In this document: positions 24,963 through 36,860 of the stretch, piece after piece
How positions within the stretch are numbered: position 1 is the stretch's first letter
How the letters are laid out: each line of letters starts with the position of its first letter
Assembly (NCBI GenBank): GCA_022376925.1
Contig: JAIOJX010000024.1
Span: 168,237,608-168,301,607 of the forward strand
Length of the DNA: 64,000 bases
Source: Tragulus kanchil
Taxonomy: Eukaryota; Chordata; Mammalia; Artiodactyla; Tragulidae
Direction of reading: 5' to 3'
Notes under the pieces: model-generated
What the model was told of the DNA's origin: nothing
What the model saw: the letters and a program-made list of their open reading frames with translations, nothing else
Database searches by the model: none
Position numbers and translations under genes: made by a program

Positions 24963-27114
24963 CTTAACAACTTCATACCCAAAAGCCACGTATGCAGAGC
25001 CAAGAATCTACCGCAGTTCTGCTCAACGACCAATTTTAAAGTTAACCACCACATGTTCATTCTTTGTTATAAGACACTTACCGCAGTGGTTACGACCAAA
25101 GGGTGTCTACCGCGTGCGAAGCCAAGGCTAGACCCTAGAAATCACCTACAGTAAACGTGTTTCTTCCAGCATCATGTCAGGTTGGTAAATCCCCTGTGGG
25201 AAACTTCTAGTTACACTGGGGTGTATGAGCGTCAGGGGAGACACAGCCTGAAGTGACCTGTAGCCCGGTCACAGCGTGCCACAGCAAAGCGCGAGGGCGC
25301 TAAGCGACAGGCACAGCAGGTGAGGCTCAGGAAGGCGCAGGGCCACACCTAAAGCCTGTGATCCACAAACCCACCTCCCTTCCTCCTCAAGGAGCTCTCA
25401 GAAGCCAAGCACAGGCGACACCAGCAACAACCTACCCTCAGCAGCAGCTCTGCTCAACGACCGTTCTAAAGGAAGGCTCAGGACAAAAGGGCCCCGGGTG
25501 GCCCATTGTGTCTCTGTCCCCTGGTGTGTCTTATAACACCGTCATAGCCACGTGATACGCGCTCCCGCCACCCGAAACAAGAATCGCCATTGCTTTCAAA
25601 CACCTGCCAACAATAACTTTGGTTCATCATTCTGAGAATGCATACCCAACAACAGAAAAACAGGAACCTGTTTTCAATGACCGCTTTAACAAGGAGCCAG
25701 TGGTGCTCACACTGGGGGAGTCAGTCAGAAAAAAGGAAAAGAACACACACCACTCGATGTCCCGGACTGCGGGTCCCTGGAAATGGATGCTGATGAAACT
25801 CCAACTATTAGAAAACAAAACGGTGGTTACCAGAAGAGAAAGATGGGGGAAGGATAGCTTAGGAGGTGGGGATTGAAGGCAACAATAATAAACATAAAAC
25901 AGGTCATCACAAGGCCCTGCGGTAGCGGAAGGCGGTTCTACACAAAACTCCGCAACAACCTCACGAGACAAGAATCTGAAGATGAACAGATACACGCAGA
26001 TCTCACAAAGACACTGTCTGCAACAAAAAATTGAACAAAAATTTTACTAAACTACTTAACAACTTCATCCAAAGCAGTATGCAGAGCCAAGAATCTACCG
26101 AGTTCTGCTCAACGACCAATTTTAAAGTTAACCACCACATGTTCATTCTTTGTTATAAGACACTTACCGCAGTGGTTACGACCAAAGGGTGTCTACCGCG
26201 TGCGAAGCCAAGGCTAGACCCTAGAAATCACCTACAGTAAACGTGTTTCTTCCAGCATCATGTCAGGTTGGTAAATCCCCTGTGGGAAACTTCTAGTTAC
26301 ACTGGGGTGTATGAGCGTCAGGGGAGACACAGCCTGAAGTGACCTGTAGCCCGGTCACAGCGTGCCACAGCAAAGCGCGAGGGCGCTAAGCGACAGGCAC
26401 AGCAGGTGAGGCTCAGGAAGGCGCAGGGCCACACCTAAAGCCTGTGATCCACAAACCCACCTCCCTTCCTCCTCAAGGAGCTCTCAGAAGCCAAGCACAG
26501 GCGACACCAGCAACAACCTACCCTCAGCAGCAGCTCTGCTCAACGACCGTTCTAAAGGAAGGCTCAGGACAAAAGGGCCCCGGGTGGCCCATTGTGTCTC
26601 TGTCCCCTGGTGTGTCTTATAACACCGTCATAGCCACGTGATACGCGCTCCCGCCACCCGAAACAAGAATCGCCATTGCTTTCAAACACCTGCCAACAAT
26701 AACTTTGGTTCATCATTCTGAGAATGCATACCCAACAACAGAAAAACAGGAACCTGTTTTCAATGACCGCTTTAACAAGGAGCCAGTGGTGCTCACACTG
26801 GGGGAGTCAGTCAGAAAAAAGGAAAAGAACACACACCACTCGATGTCCCGGACTGCGGGTCCCTGGAAATGGATGCTGATGAAACTCCAACTATTAGAAA
26901 ACAAAACGGTGGTTACCAGAAGAGAAAGATGGGGGAAGGATAGCTTAGGAGGTGGGGATTGAAGGCAACAATAATAAACATAAAACAGGTCATCACAAGG
27001 CCCTGCGGTAGCGGAAGGCGGTTCTACACAAAACTCCGCAACAACCTCACGAGACAAGAATCTGAAGATGAACAGATACACGCAGATCTCACAAAGACAC
27101 TGTCTGCAACAAAA
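24963..27114 (+). repeat. direct duplication 5 (offset 1092 falling to 1086), likely assembly overlap
   Basis: 24963-26029 repeats at 26055-27114. Several small deletions cluster in the first 50 bases of the second copy, then a long stretch looks identical. Filler of about 25 bases lies at 26030-26054. Confidence 0.92.
24990..25689. other. unique sequence before the array, no gene seen
   Basis: The short string TCTGCTCAACGACC recurs at about 25018 and 25449. No gene or repeat family recognised. Confidence 0.4.
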
Positions 27115-27130
27115 TGACATTTTAAAACTA
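25780..27130 (+). repeat. L1 3'UTR-derived start of array (with its duplicate)
   Basis: 25780-26029 and again 26866-27130: CAACTATTAGAAAACAAAAC, GGTTACCAGAAGAGAAAGA and downstream strings match the L1 3'UTR segment of later units. Confidence 0.65.
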
Positions 27131-27169
27131 TGGTCATTCAGAATCAAAATTTAATTTAAAAAAATGACA

Positions 27170-27420
27170 AAGACACGCCAGATTCTGGGTGATTGTGCTG
27201 GCTGGCACACCACACCCTGACAGCCCAGGAACTGTCACTAGGCCCTGGTGTTTCTGTAGTAACTGGTACGGGCATAAGAAATCCTGCCACTTTATGGGTT
27301 GTTTCCCAAAACAGCACCTTGGACAACAAGGCTGACAGTCACACACCATTCATAAGGACAGCAGGGTTGTCAAGGGGTCATCTGCTGTCACTCAATGTCC
27401 TGAAGAAGGTAATCCCCCCC
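27170..27420. repeat. array segment A1
   Basis: Begins GTGATTGTGCTGGCTGG and ends near CACTCAATGTCCTGAAGAAG. The CTCF-like core is decayed (CTGCCACTTTATGGG). Confidence 0.65.
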
Positions 27421-27629
27421 CCTCACAAAAAAAGAAACCGCAAGGCCCACTTTCAAGGAGCCAATATCAATAAGTAGATTTTATTACAACCAATAGAAAG
27501 CTAAAAAGAACCCATGGAATAGTGAGTAAAATCTCCAGGTCATGGAGTAGGCAAATAAAAAACAAAGAGGCCAAAATTAAAAAAAAATAAAACACTCAAA
27601 CAAAAAAAAGAAAGAAAAAAACCGTACCA

Positions 27630-28520
27630 AGTCTCAGTTCACCCCAGAGGACTGGCCATCATCAATGACTTTTCAAAAACACATGGTGGAGCAGGTCAGA
27701 GGAAAGGACAGCCTCCTAGGTGTGGCAGGAGGAAACTGGTGACAGTCCCTGCACAGAACGGCCCGCAGGAGCCTTAAAGGGAAAACTAGAGCTACCTACA
27801 AGCCAGCATCAAACCCCTAAGAGAATATCAGGAGAGAACAAAACGCAAAAGAAACACGCATCTGAAGGTGCAGAGAGGCACTGTCACAACCACAAAGACC
27901 TAGAAACGAAGCGTCCATCGAGAACGAATTCACAAAGAGGAGCTGCTACGTGTCCACTCACGGAGCATGGCGCAGCCCTGAAATGGAACGAAATCACACC
28001 AACATGGAGCTAGTCCTGAGCACGATGCGAGAGGTAACTCAGCACAAAAATACAGAGAGCATACGGCATCACTTGGGTGTTAATTGCTCCCTTATGTGGA
28101 CACACTGCGGTCCCAGGGAAGAATGCCGGAGGGGGCAGTCATTCCCTTCTCCAGGGGAATAATTCCGAGCCAGAGACAACCCATTTCAGAAGCGCAAGCT
28201 AAAAATGGATACACAGAAATCAACCAACCAAGAAGGAAGAGCCTTAATGACTAGAAAATAAAGCTCTCTTGAACAAAGAAGGAAGATGCAGGGCAGGGAT
28301 AAATTGGCAGGGTGTGATTAACGAGTAGAAACTATTACCTGTGAAATACATCATCAGTAAGGACCTCGGGATATCCAGTGAGGTCTACTACACTTGCTGG
28401 AATAACCGCTAAGGGAAAATAATGGGAAGCTACACCGATGGGCATATATTTATATGTATACACAGAAAAGTCTGGTACACATACAGCACACACGTCATTG
28501 TATATCGTTCTTTCTCCAAG
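27630..28520 (+). repeat. L1 3'-end-derived array sequence
   Basis: GGCCATCATCAATGACTTTTC through ORF2-tail-like sequence and a 3'UTR-like end (AAACTATTACCTGTGAAATA). All frames are broken. Confidence 0.6.
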
Positions 28521-28544
28521 CACGCTGATGCATTACCAAGAAGT

Positions 28545-28774
28545 GAGGAGACCTATGTAGTGCAGAGCTGCATCGGACACATTACAGTCTAACTGGTGCC
28601 CCCAAACCGAAGCTTCCATGGGGGCTCTGTTTGCCAGAGGCAGCTCAGATGAGCTGTGCAGGAGTGCTGCCGCCCTGTGCGAGGCGAACGTGATAACCAC
28701 TACTCTACAGAAACAACTGCTGCCGCCGGGTGGACATTCACCGCAGCTGCAACTTAAAGGAGATGCAACAGGCA
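28545..28774. repeat. array segment D1
   Basis: Shares AAGAAGTGAGGAGACCTA and ACCGAAGCTTCC with the D segments at 36020 and 50235. The core CTGCCGCCGGGTGGACATT is at 28719; a second partial GCTGCCGCC lies at 28666. Confidence 0.6.
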
Positions 28775-28911
28775 GAAGGGTTGAGTGCAGGGCGTCTCAC
28801 AAACAGCTGAGAAAAGAAGACGAGCAAAGGGCCAAGGAGAGAAGGAAAGAGATACCCATCTGAATGCAGAGCTCCAGAGAATAGCAAGGAGACATAAGAA
28901 AGCCTTCTTAA

Positions 28912-29085
28912 TGTTAATGTGCTGTGGGTTAAGGGATCTTACATGGGGGCTAGGCAACGGCCTGGAGGGGTGGGACAGGGGGATGGGATATATGTATGAC
29001 TAATCTGGGATTATACGTATCTGTAAACAACAAAACTCTGTAAAAGAAAAAAGCAAAATAAAACTGGCAAAAAAAAAAAAAAAAG
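28912..29085 (+). mobile_element. truncated L1 3'UTR insertion in BovB
   Basis: GGCCTGGAGGGGTGGGACAG through AACAACAAAACTCTGTAAAA and a poly(A) run match the end of the L1 at 525-7362. Target duplication of roughly GCCTTCTT / GGCTTCTT. A typical short 5'-truncated L1 insertion, absent from the matching D2 unit. Confidence 0.85.
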
Positions 29086-29689
29086 GCTTCTTCAAAGAAC
29101 AGTGCAAAGAAACAGAGGAAAACAACAGAATGGGAAGGACTAGAAATCTCTTCAAGAAAATCAGAGACAGCAAGGGAACATTTCACACACCACTAGGAAC
29201 CAGAAAGGACAGGATCCATCAGAGACTAACAGAAGCAGAAGATATTAAGAAGAGGTGGCACAAGTACAAAGAGGATCTGTACAATCCCACGGATAACCAC
29301 AAGGGTGAGATCACTCACCTAGGGCCAGACACCACGAAGCAAAGTCAAGAGGGCCGTAGAAAGCATCACTACGAACAAAACTGGTGGAGGTAACGGAATT
29401 CCCTCTGAGCTATTTCGAAACCTAAAAGACGATGCTGTTAAAGTGCTGCACTCAATATGCCAGCAAATTTGGAAAACTCAGCAGGGGCCACAGGAACGGA
29501 CAAAGTCACACTGAATTCCAAATCCAAAGAAGGACATGCCCAAAGAATCTTTAAGCTAGAACTGCCCCTTTCACCTGCTAGCAAGGCCATGCCCCAAATC
29601 CTTCAAGCCAGGCTCCGGCAGTACGTGAGCCGAGAACTTCCAGATGCACAAGTTGGATTTAGGAAAGGCAGAGGAAACTTAAAAATAAT

Positions 29690-29982
29690 TGAAATGAAAG
29701 TCGCTCAACCACGCCTGAATCTTTGCAACCCATGGAGGAGCCATGGAATTCTCCAGACAAGGATACAGGCGTGGGTAGCCCTTCCCCTCTCCAAAGGATC
29801 TTTCTGACCCACGGATCAAATCCACGTCTCCCACACTGCAGGCAGATTCTTTACCATCTGAGCCATCAGGGAAGCTCAAGAATACTAGAGTGGGTAGCCT
29901 ACCCCTTCTCCAGGGGAGCTTCCCAATTAAACCAGGGTCATCTGCATTACAGGTGGATACTTTACCAGCTGAGCTGAAGGGC
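29690..29982 (-). mobile_element. Bov-A2 dimeric SINE in BovB
   Basis: Two reverse-oriented Bov-A monomers in tandem, each ending in a CATCTGAGCCATCAGG- or CAGCTGAGCTG-like head. BovB strings GGCAGAGGAA and GGCAGAGGGA lie either side, consistent with a target duplication. Confidence 0.85.
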
Positions 29983-32177
29983 AGAGGGACCAGGAGTCAA
30001 ACTGCCAACATCCGCTGGATCACAGAAAAAAGCAAGAGAATGCAAGGAAAAACATCTACTTCTGCTTCATCGACTATGCTAAAGCCTGTGGCTGTGTGGA
30101 TCACAACAAACTGTGGACAATTCTTAAAGGAGAACGCCGGCCACCACAGGGGACTCCAGAGAAACCTGTATGCAGGTAGGGAAGCCACCGCTGGAATGGG
30201 ACAGGGGACATCAGACAGGTTTACAATCGAGCAAGGAGGCCATCGAGGCTGCATATTGTCACCCTGTTCATTTAATCTGTACGCTGAGTACATCATGTGA
30301 AATGTCAGGCTGGATAAAGCCCAGGCTCGAACCAAGACTGCCAGGAGAAACATCAACAACCTCTGAAATGCAGATGACACCACTACATAGAAGAAAGTGA
30401 AGAGGAACTAAAGAGCTTCTGGATGAAGGTGAAAGAGGAGAGTGAAAACGCTGGCTTAAAAGTCAACACTCAAAAAACAAAGACCATCACATCTGTTCCC
30501 ATCACTGCAAGGCAAACAGATAGGGGCGGGGAAGATGGAAGCAACAACAGACTTGATTTTCTTGGGCTCCAAATTCACTGTGAATGCTGACCACAGCCCA
30601 TGAAATTAAAGACGCTTGCTCCCTGCAGGAAAAGCTATGACAAGCCTAGACAACGTATTCAAAAGCAGGGACATCACTTTGATGACAAAGGTCCATTTGG
30701 TCAAAGCTCTGGTTTTCCAGGAGTCATGCACCGCTCTGGGAGTGACCGTACGGAAGGCTGAGCGCCCAGGAACGGAGGCTTTCCACTGGTGGTGCTGGAA
30801 GAGGCTCTCGAGAGGCCCTGGACGGCAAGGACATCAAACCAGCCAATCCTAAAATATAGCCACCCTGAATATTCAACTGGACCAACTGAAGCTGAAGCTC
30901 CAATCATCTGGCCACATGATGCAAAGGGCCAACTCACTGGAAAAGACCCTGACGCTGGGAAAGACTGAGACCAGGAAGGGACTAAAACGAGAGGGTTGGA
31001 TGGCTTCATTGACGCAACGGACATTTTGGAAAAGAAAATAGGTGCCTACCCCTTCTCCAGGGAGCTTCCCAATTAAACCAGGGTCATCTGCATTACAGGT
31101 GGATACTTTACCAGCTGAGCTGAAGGGCAGAGGGACCAGGAGTCAAACTGCCAACATCCGCTGGATCACAGAAAAAAGCAAGAGAATGCAAGGAAAAACA
31201 TCTACTTCTGCTTCATCGACTATGCTAAAGCCTGTGGCTGTGTGGATCACAACAAACTGTGGACAATTCTTAAAGGAGAACGCCGCCACCACAGGGGACT
31301 CCAGAGAAACCTGTATGCAGGTAGGGAAGCCACCGCTGGAATGGGACAGGGGACATCAGACAGGTTTACAATCGAGCAAGGAGGCCATCGAGGCTGCATA
31401 TTGTCACCCTGTTCATTTAATCTGTACGCTGAGTACATCATGTGAAATGTCAGGCTGGATAAAGCCCAGGCTCGAACCAAGACTGCCAGGAGAAACATCA
31501 ACAACCTCTGAAATGCAGATGACACCACTACATAGAAGAAAGTGAAGAGGAACTAAAGAGCTTCTGGATGAAGGTGAAAGAGGAGAGTGAAAACGCTGGC
31601 TTAAAAGTCAACACTCAAAAAACAAAGACCATCACATCTGTTCCCATCACTGCAAGGCAAACAGATAGGGGCGGGGAAGATGGAAGCAACAACAGACTTG
31701 ATTTTCTTGGGCTCCAAATTCACTGTGAATGCTGACCACAGCCCATGAAATTAAAGACGCTTGCTCCCTGCAGGAAAAGCTATGACAAGCCTAGACAACG
31801 TATTCAAAAGCAGGGACATCACTTTGATGACAAAGGTCCATTTGGTCAAAGCTCTGGTTTTCCAGGAGTCATGCACCGCTCTGGGAGTGACCGTACGGAA
31901 GGCTGAGCGCCCAGGAACGGAGGCTTTCCACTGGTGGTGCTGGAAGAGGCTCTCGAGAGGCCCTGGACGGCAAGGACATCAAACCAGCCAATCCTAAAAT
32001 ATAGCCACCCTGAATATTCAACTGGACCAACTGAAGCTGAAGCTCCAATCATCTGGCCACATGATGCAAAGGGCCAACTCACTGGAAAAGACCCTGACGC
32101 TGGGAAAGACTGAGACCAGGAGGGGAAGGGGCGACTAAAACGAGAGGGTTGGATGGCTTCATTGACGCAACGGACAT
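29901..32177 (+). repeat. direct duplication 6 (offset 1147 to 1145), likely assembly overlap
   Basis: 29901-31024 repeats at 31048-32177, cutting from inside Bov-A2 into the BovB 3' part. The last 60 bases of the first copy lack GGGGAAGGGGC-type sequence present in the second. Filler of about 20 bases lies at 31025-31044. Confidence 0.92.
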
Positions 32178-32299
32178 GAGTGTGAGTAAATTCCGGGAGA
32201 TACCGAAGCACGGAGAAGGCTGGCCTGCCGCAATCCACACGGTGACCAACAGTCAGACGTGACCGAGTGACCGAACAACAACCAAACACCAGCAGCTTA

Positions 32300-33310
32300 A
32301 GGGGGCTTCATATTCACAAGGAGAGCTGGGCTTTAAGGCACCTATTCTAAAAACTGGATGGATGTCGCTAAAAAAAAAAAAAAAAACTTTACAAAGGAGA
32401 GAGTTTCATCAAGATAATACCAAAAGGCAGATACGACTCACACTGTCTTTTTAAAAATTCACATGAGCTAATGCAGACAATCACAAATGATGAGAGACAT
32501 GCAAATCAAGATTACAACGAGGGATCATCTCACAGCACTCAGAAGAGTCAGCATCCAAATGTCTGCAACAATAAACGCTAGGGTGACGGTGGAGAAAAGG
32601 GGACCCGCTTGTGTTTCAGGTCGAATATAAGCTGGAAAAAGCAAAATAGACAACAGGCAACTGTCTTTAAATGGGAATAACAGAGCCACCACCCATTTAA
32701 AAGAAGCCCCCTTCCTAAGAGGAGAGTCACGGATAATTATACATTTAAAACAAACTTCCACCCAAACATGCGCTAACACCACCACCACTTCCAACAGCCA
32801 AGATCTGGAAGTAGGGAAAATGTGCAGAAACAGATGAACAAAGAAAGAAAATGTGGGACACGTTCACGATGGTGTATTACCTGGTCATGAGAAAGAATGA
32901 GGCAGTGTCAACTGTGGTAACATACACGGACCTCACTGTAATCCTACTTGTGAAGCTATTTAGAAAAAAATAACAAAACAAAACAGGAGAAAGCACTCAT
33001 AGGAGGAATAAGAAAACTGATGCCCATGAACCAACGGAAAGAGACAGAGTCACAAAATTAGAAAACTGAGGATTACCACAAGAGAAATGTGGAGAAGCTA
33101 TCAATTATCAGGCTAGGATGAACAAATCCACAATAATACAGAGAAAAGAGCTAATGAACAAGGACCTTCAGGTGATCAACGAAGGTCTATTCAACAACTC
33201 TGTGATAACCTCTATGAGAAATGAACCTCAAGATGAACAGATATAGAAACTTAGAGAGAGTCTTCTCGATATCTACAACAAAAATTACATTTTAATAATG
33301 ACTCCATTAA
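32300..33310 (+). repeat. L1 3'-end and 3'UTR-derived array sequence
   Basis: Linker GGCTTTAAGGCACC and ATCAAGATAATACCAAAAGG, then ORF2-tail-like GACATGCAAATCAAGATTAC and ACAATAAACGCTAGGG. The 3'UTR-like part is at about 33000-33300. Coding frames are lost. Confidence 0.7.
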
Positions 33311-33325
33311 AAAATAAACATTAGG

Positions 33326-33640
33326 GCTTCCCCTGGTGGTCCAGTGGGTAAGGACACCGCCTTGCAGTGCAAGGGGCGCCGGTTCGATCCCTGGCCTGGG
33401 AAGATCCCACGTGCCGCGGAGAGGCTGGACCGGTGTGTCCAATGACCGAACTAGAGTTCTGGAGCGCATGCGCCCAGAGCCAGTGCACTGCAGCGAGAGA
33501 GGCCACCGCGATGGGAGGCCCACACGGGCCAAAGAACAAAGACGGATGAAAACAGAAATGAAAGACCAATAGAAGTGGCCCGCCCGCTCCCCTCCCTCCC
33601 CACCCCACCCCCGCCCAAAGTAAATAAATAAATAAATCTT
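33326..33640 (+). mobile_element. CHR-like tRNA-Glu SINE
   Basis: Full element with head, body and AAATAAAT tail inserted in array L1 3'UTR. Target duplications AAATAAACATTA flank it (about 33313 and 33650). Confidence 0.95.
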
Positions 33641-35656
33641 TAAAAAAAATAAATAAACATTAAATTAATTCAGACAACTACAAATAAGGAGACGCAGGTT
33701 CGGGGGGATTGTGCTGGCATATTCCACACTCATTTACAACCAAGAAACACCACTTCCACTAAGGCTCTCATTTCTGTAGTTCCTGGAAACAGGCATAACG
33801 AACCCAGTGACATCTGATTTCCCAAACATCAACTTGAACAATAAGGCTTAGAGTCACACAATATTCTTGAGGACACAGAACTGTCAAGGACATCTGCTGT
33901 CACTAAATGTCCTGAAGAAGGTTATAAAAAAAAAAAAAGGTAAAAAAAAACCATTAACACATGGCCCTTTTCCTTCAGATCATGGAGGAGGCAAGTCAAA
34001 ACTACCAGATCTCAGCGCACCCCAGATGAGTGGCCATTACCAATGACTTTTCAAAAATACATGGTGCAGTGGGCCGAAAGAGGACTGAGTGCTCCTAAGG
34101 ACCAGGTGGGATCAAACTGGTGACAGTCCCTATAGAGAACAGTCTGCGGGTACCTCGGGAAAAAGAAGAAAAAACTATAGAGTTACCTATAAGAAATACC
34201 TAAGAAAATATCAGGGGAGATCGAAAATTCAAAAACTAACCCTGCATCTGAAGGTGCAGAGAGACACAGTTACAACCGCCAAGGCCTGGAAAGAAACAAA
34301 GTGTCCATCGAGAAGAATAAATTCACAAAGAGGACCTGGTACATGTCCCCCAGGGAACAGGACTCAGGCATGAAATGGAATGAACAAAACACCACTGGCC
34401 GCAACCAATGTGGAATCAGTTCTAAACACGATGAGAGCAGGTATCCCATAATATCACTTGCATGGTTCTTCATTGCTCCAATGTGTGAATGAGGCTCTGC
34501 TGCCTCGGGGAAGACTCCTGGAGGCTGCAGTCACTGTCTTCTAGGACCTCTTCTGACCGAACTAGAGTTCTGGGCGCATGCGCCCAGAGCCAGTGCACTG
34601 CAGCGAGAGAGGCCACATGGGAGGCCCACACGGGCCAAAGAACAAGACGGATGAAAACAGAAATGAAAGACCAATAGAAGTGGCCCGCCGCTCCCTCCCT
34701 CCCACCACCCCGCCCAAAGTAAATAAATAAATAAATCTTTAAAAAAAATAAATAAACATTAAATTAATTCAGACAACTACAAATAAGGAGACGCAGGTTC
34801 GGGGGGATTGTGCTGGCATATTCCACACTCATTTACAACCAAGAAACACCACTTCCACTAAGGCTCTCATTTCTGTAGTTCCTGGAAACAGGCATAACGA
34901 ACCCAGTGACATCTGATTTCCCAAACATCAACTTGAACAATAAGGCTTAGAGTCACACAATATTCTTGAGGACACAGAACTGTCAAGGACATCTGCTGTC
35001 ACTAAATGTCCTGAAGAAGGTTATAAAAAAAAAAAAAGGTAAAAAAAAACCATTAACACATGGCCCTTTTCCTTCAGATCATGGAGGAGGCAAGTCAAAA
35101 CTACCAGATCTCAGCGCACCCCAGATGAGTGGCCATTACCAATGACTTTTCAAAAATACATGGTGCAGTGGGCCGAAAGAGGACTGAGTGCTCCTAAGGA
35201 CCAGGTGGGATCAAACTGGTGACAGTCCCTATAGAGAACAGTCTGCGGGTACCTCGGGAAAAAGAAGAAAAAACTATAGAGTTACCTATAAGAAATACCT
35301 AAGAAAATATCAGGGGAGATCGAAAATTCAAAAACTAACCCTGCATCTGAAGGTGCAGAGAGACACAGTTACAACCGCCAAGGCCTGGAAAGAAACAAAG
35401 TGTCCATCGAGAAGAATAAATTCACAAAGAGGACCTGGTACATGTCCCCCAGGGAACAGGACTCAGGCATGAAATGGAATGAACAAAACACCACTGGCCG
35501 CAACCAATGTGGAATCAGTTCTAAACACGATGAGAGCAGGTATCCCATAATATCACTTGCATGGTTCTTCATTGCTCCAATGTGTGAATGAGGCTCTGCT
35601 GCCTCGGGGAAGACTCCTGGAGGCTGCAGTCACTGTCTTCTCTAGGACCTCTTCTG
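33443..35656 (+). repeat. direct duplication 7 (offset 1111 falling to 1099), likely assembly overlap
   Basis: 33443-34553 repeats at 34554-35656. The second copy begins in mid-SINE. Within its first 170 bases it shows about a dozen small deletions relative to the first copy (for example GGAGCGC to GGGCGC, CACCGCGATG to CACATG), then becomes nearly identical. This is edge decay, not natural divergence. Confidence 0.93.
33690..33930. repeat. array segment A2
   Basis: GGATTGTGCTGGCATATTCC through CACTAAATGTCCTGAAGAAG. The CTCF-like core is lost (GTGACATCTGATTT). The duplicate is at about 34800-35030. Confidence 0.65.
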
Positions 35657-36015
35657 AGCCAGGGGTCGAGCCCACTTCAGAGGCAGAAGCTAAAACCTGA
35701 CGTCAGGAAACCAGTCGGCCAAAAAGTTACAGACTCATAAGCCTAGGAAACAAAATTATCTTGAACAAAGGGGAAGCATGAGGGGAAGGATTAAACTGGG
35801 AGGTTGGGATGAACAAACAGAAACTATTACATATGAAATACACAACCAACAAAGACCTTTGTATATCCAAGGAGGTGTGCCGGACTTGCTGGAAGGATCG
35901 CTAAGGGGAAATACTGTGAGGATATACAAGTAGGTATACGCACAAGTGTCAATGAAAGCTCGCTAAGCAGAGCACACATATATCATCGTTTGTCGCTGTT
36001 GCTCTAGCCAACACT
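33985..36015 (+). repeat. L1 3'-end-derived array sequence (duplicated in part)
   Basis: Parallels 27630-28520 closely in order (CACCCCAGATGAGTGGCCAT, GGTGACAGTCCCTATAGAGA, TCTGAAGGTGCAGAGAGACA) and ends in 3'UTR-like sequence at 35750-35990. Confidence 0.65.
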
Positions 36016-36019
36016 GTAA

Positions 36020-36194
36020 GTTACCAAGAAGTGACGAGAGCTGCGTCTGGCACGTTACCGTCTTAACGGACACCCCCAAACCTAAGCTTCCGCGGAGGCG
36101 CTGCTCGCCAGACGATCCGTGCAGGAGTGCTGCCGCCGTGTGGACATTTGCCGCAACTGCAACTTAAAAGGAAAACTGCAACAAGGCGGAAGGG
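36020..36194. repeat. array segment D2 with CTCF-like core
   Basis: AAGAAGTGACGAGAGCTGCG through CGGAGGCGCTGCTCGCCAGA. The core TGCTGCCGCCGTGTGGACA is at about 36129-36147 and CAACTGCAACTTAAAA follows. It matches segment D3 at 50235 very closely. Confidence 0.65.
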
Positions 36195-36860
36195 CTGTGT
36201 GAGGCGGCCTCACAAATGGCTGAGAAAAGACGAGCAAAGGGCCAAGGAGAGAGCAAGAGACACCCAACTGAATGCAGAGCTCCAGAGAACAGCAAGGAGG
36301 CATAAGAAAGCCTTCTTCAGTGAACAAAGCAAAGAGACAGAGAACAGCCGAATGGGAAAGACAACAGATCTCTTCAAAAAAAGAGATACCAAGGCAACAT
36401 TTCCTGCAACAATGGGAATAATAAAGTACGGAAATGACATGGAACTAACAGAAGCGGAAGATATTAAGAAGAGGTGGCAGGGGCTTCCCCTGGTGGCGCA
36501 GTGGGTAAGGACACCGCCTCGCAGTGCAAGGGCCGCCGGTTCGAGCCCTGGCCTGGGAAGATCCCACGTGCCGCGGAGCGGCTGGACCCATGTGTCCAAT
36601 CACCGAGCCGGAGCTCTGGAGCGCATGCGCCCAGAGCCGGTGCTCTGCGACGACAGAGGCCACCGCGATGGGAGGCCCACACGGACCACAGAACAAAGAC
36701 GGGTGAAAACAGAGAAATGAAAGACCAATAGAAGTGGCCCACCCGCTCCCCTCCCTCCCCAACCCGACCCCCGCCCAAAATAAATAAATAAATCTTTAAA
36801 AAAAAAAAAAAAAAGAAGAGGTGGCAGGAATACACAGAGGAACTGTACAAAAAAGGCCTT
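36195..36860 (+). pseudogene. BovB 5' remnant, split by a SINE
   Basis: CTCACAAATGGCTGAGAAAAG through AACAGAAGCGGAAGATATT, then AATACACAGAGGAACTGTAC after the SINE. It is the same BovB start as at 28775 and 50415, in the same place relative to segment D. Beyond 36860 the BovB is deleted. Confidence 0.85.
36480..36812 (+). mobile_element. CHR-like tRNA-Glu SINE nested in BovB
   Basis: Full-length copy with A tail. Target duplications AGAAGAGGTGGCAG at about 36467-36480 and 36815-36828 are perfect, so the insertion is young. Confidence 0.96.

Larger units (their letters stand above)
28775..32285 (+). pseudogene. BovB (RTE) LINE, long broken copy
   Basis: 5' part at 28775-28911, 29086-29689 after an L1 tail insertion, reverse transcriptase from 29983, and BovB 3' end near 32285. 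Motifs: the FIDYAKA block is followed by CGCVDH instead of FDCVDH, and the catalytic box reads NADD-like instead of YADD. Frames are fragmented (29130-29393, 29890-30300, 30616-30852). 29901-31024 is duplicated at 31045-32177, so the real element is about 1.1 kb shorter. The 5' end abuts segment D1, and the same BovB start follows segments D2 and D3, so this BovB inserted before the array units multiplied. Confidence 0.88.
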
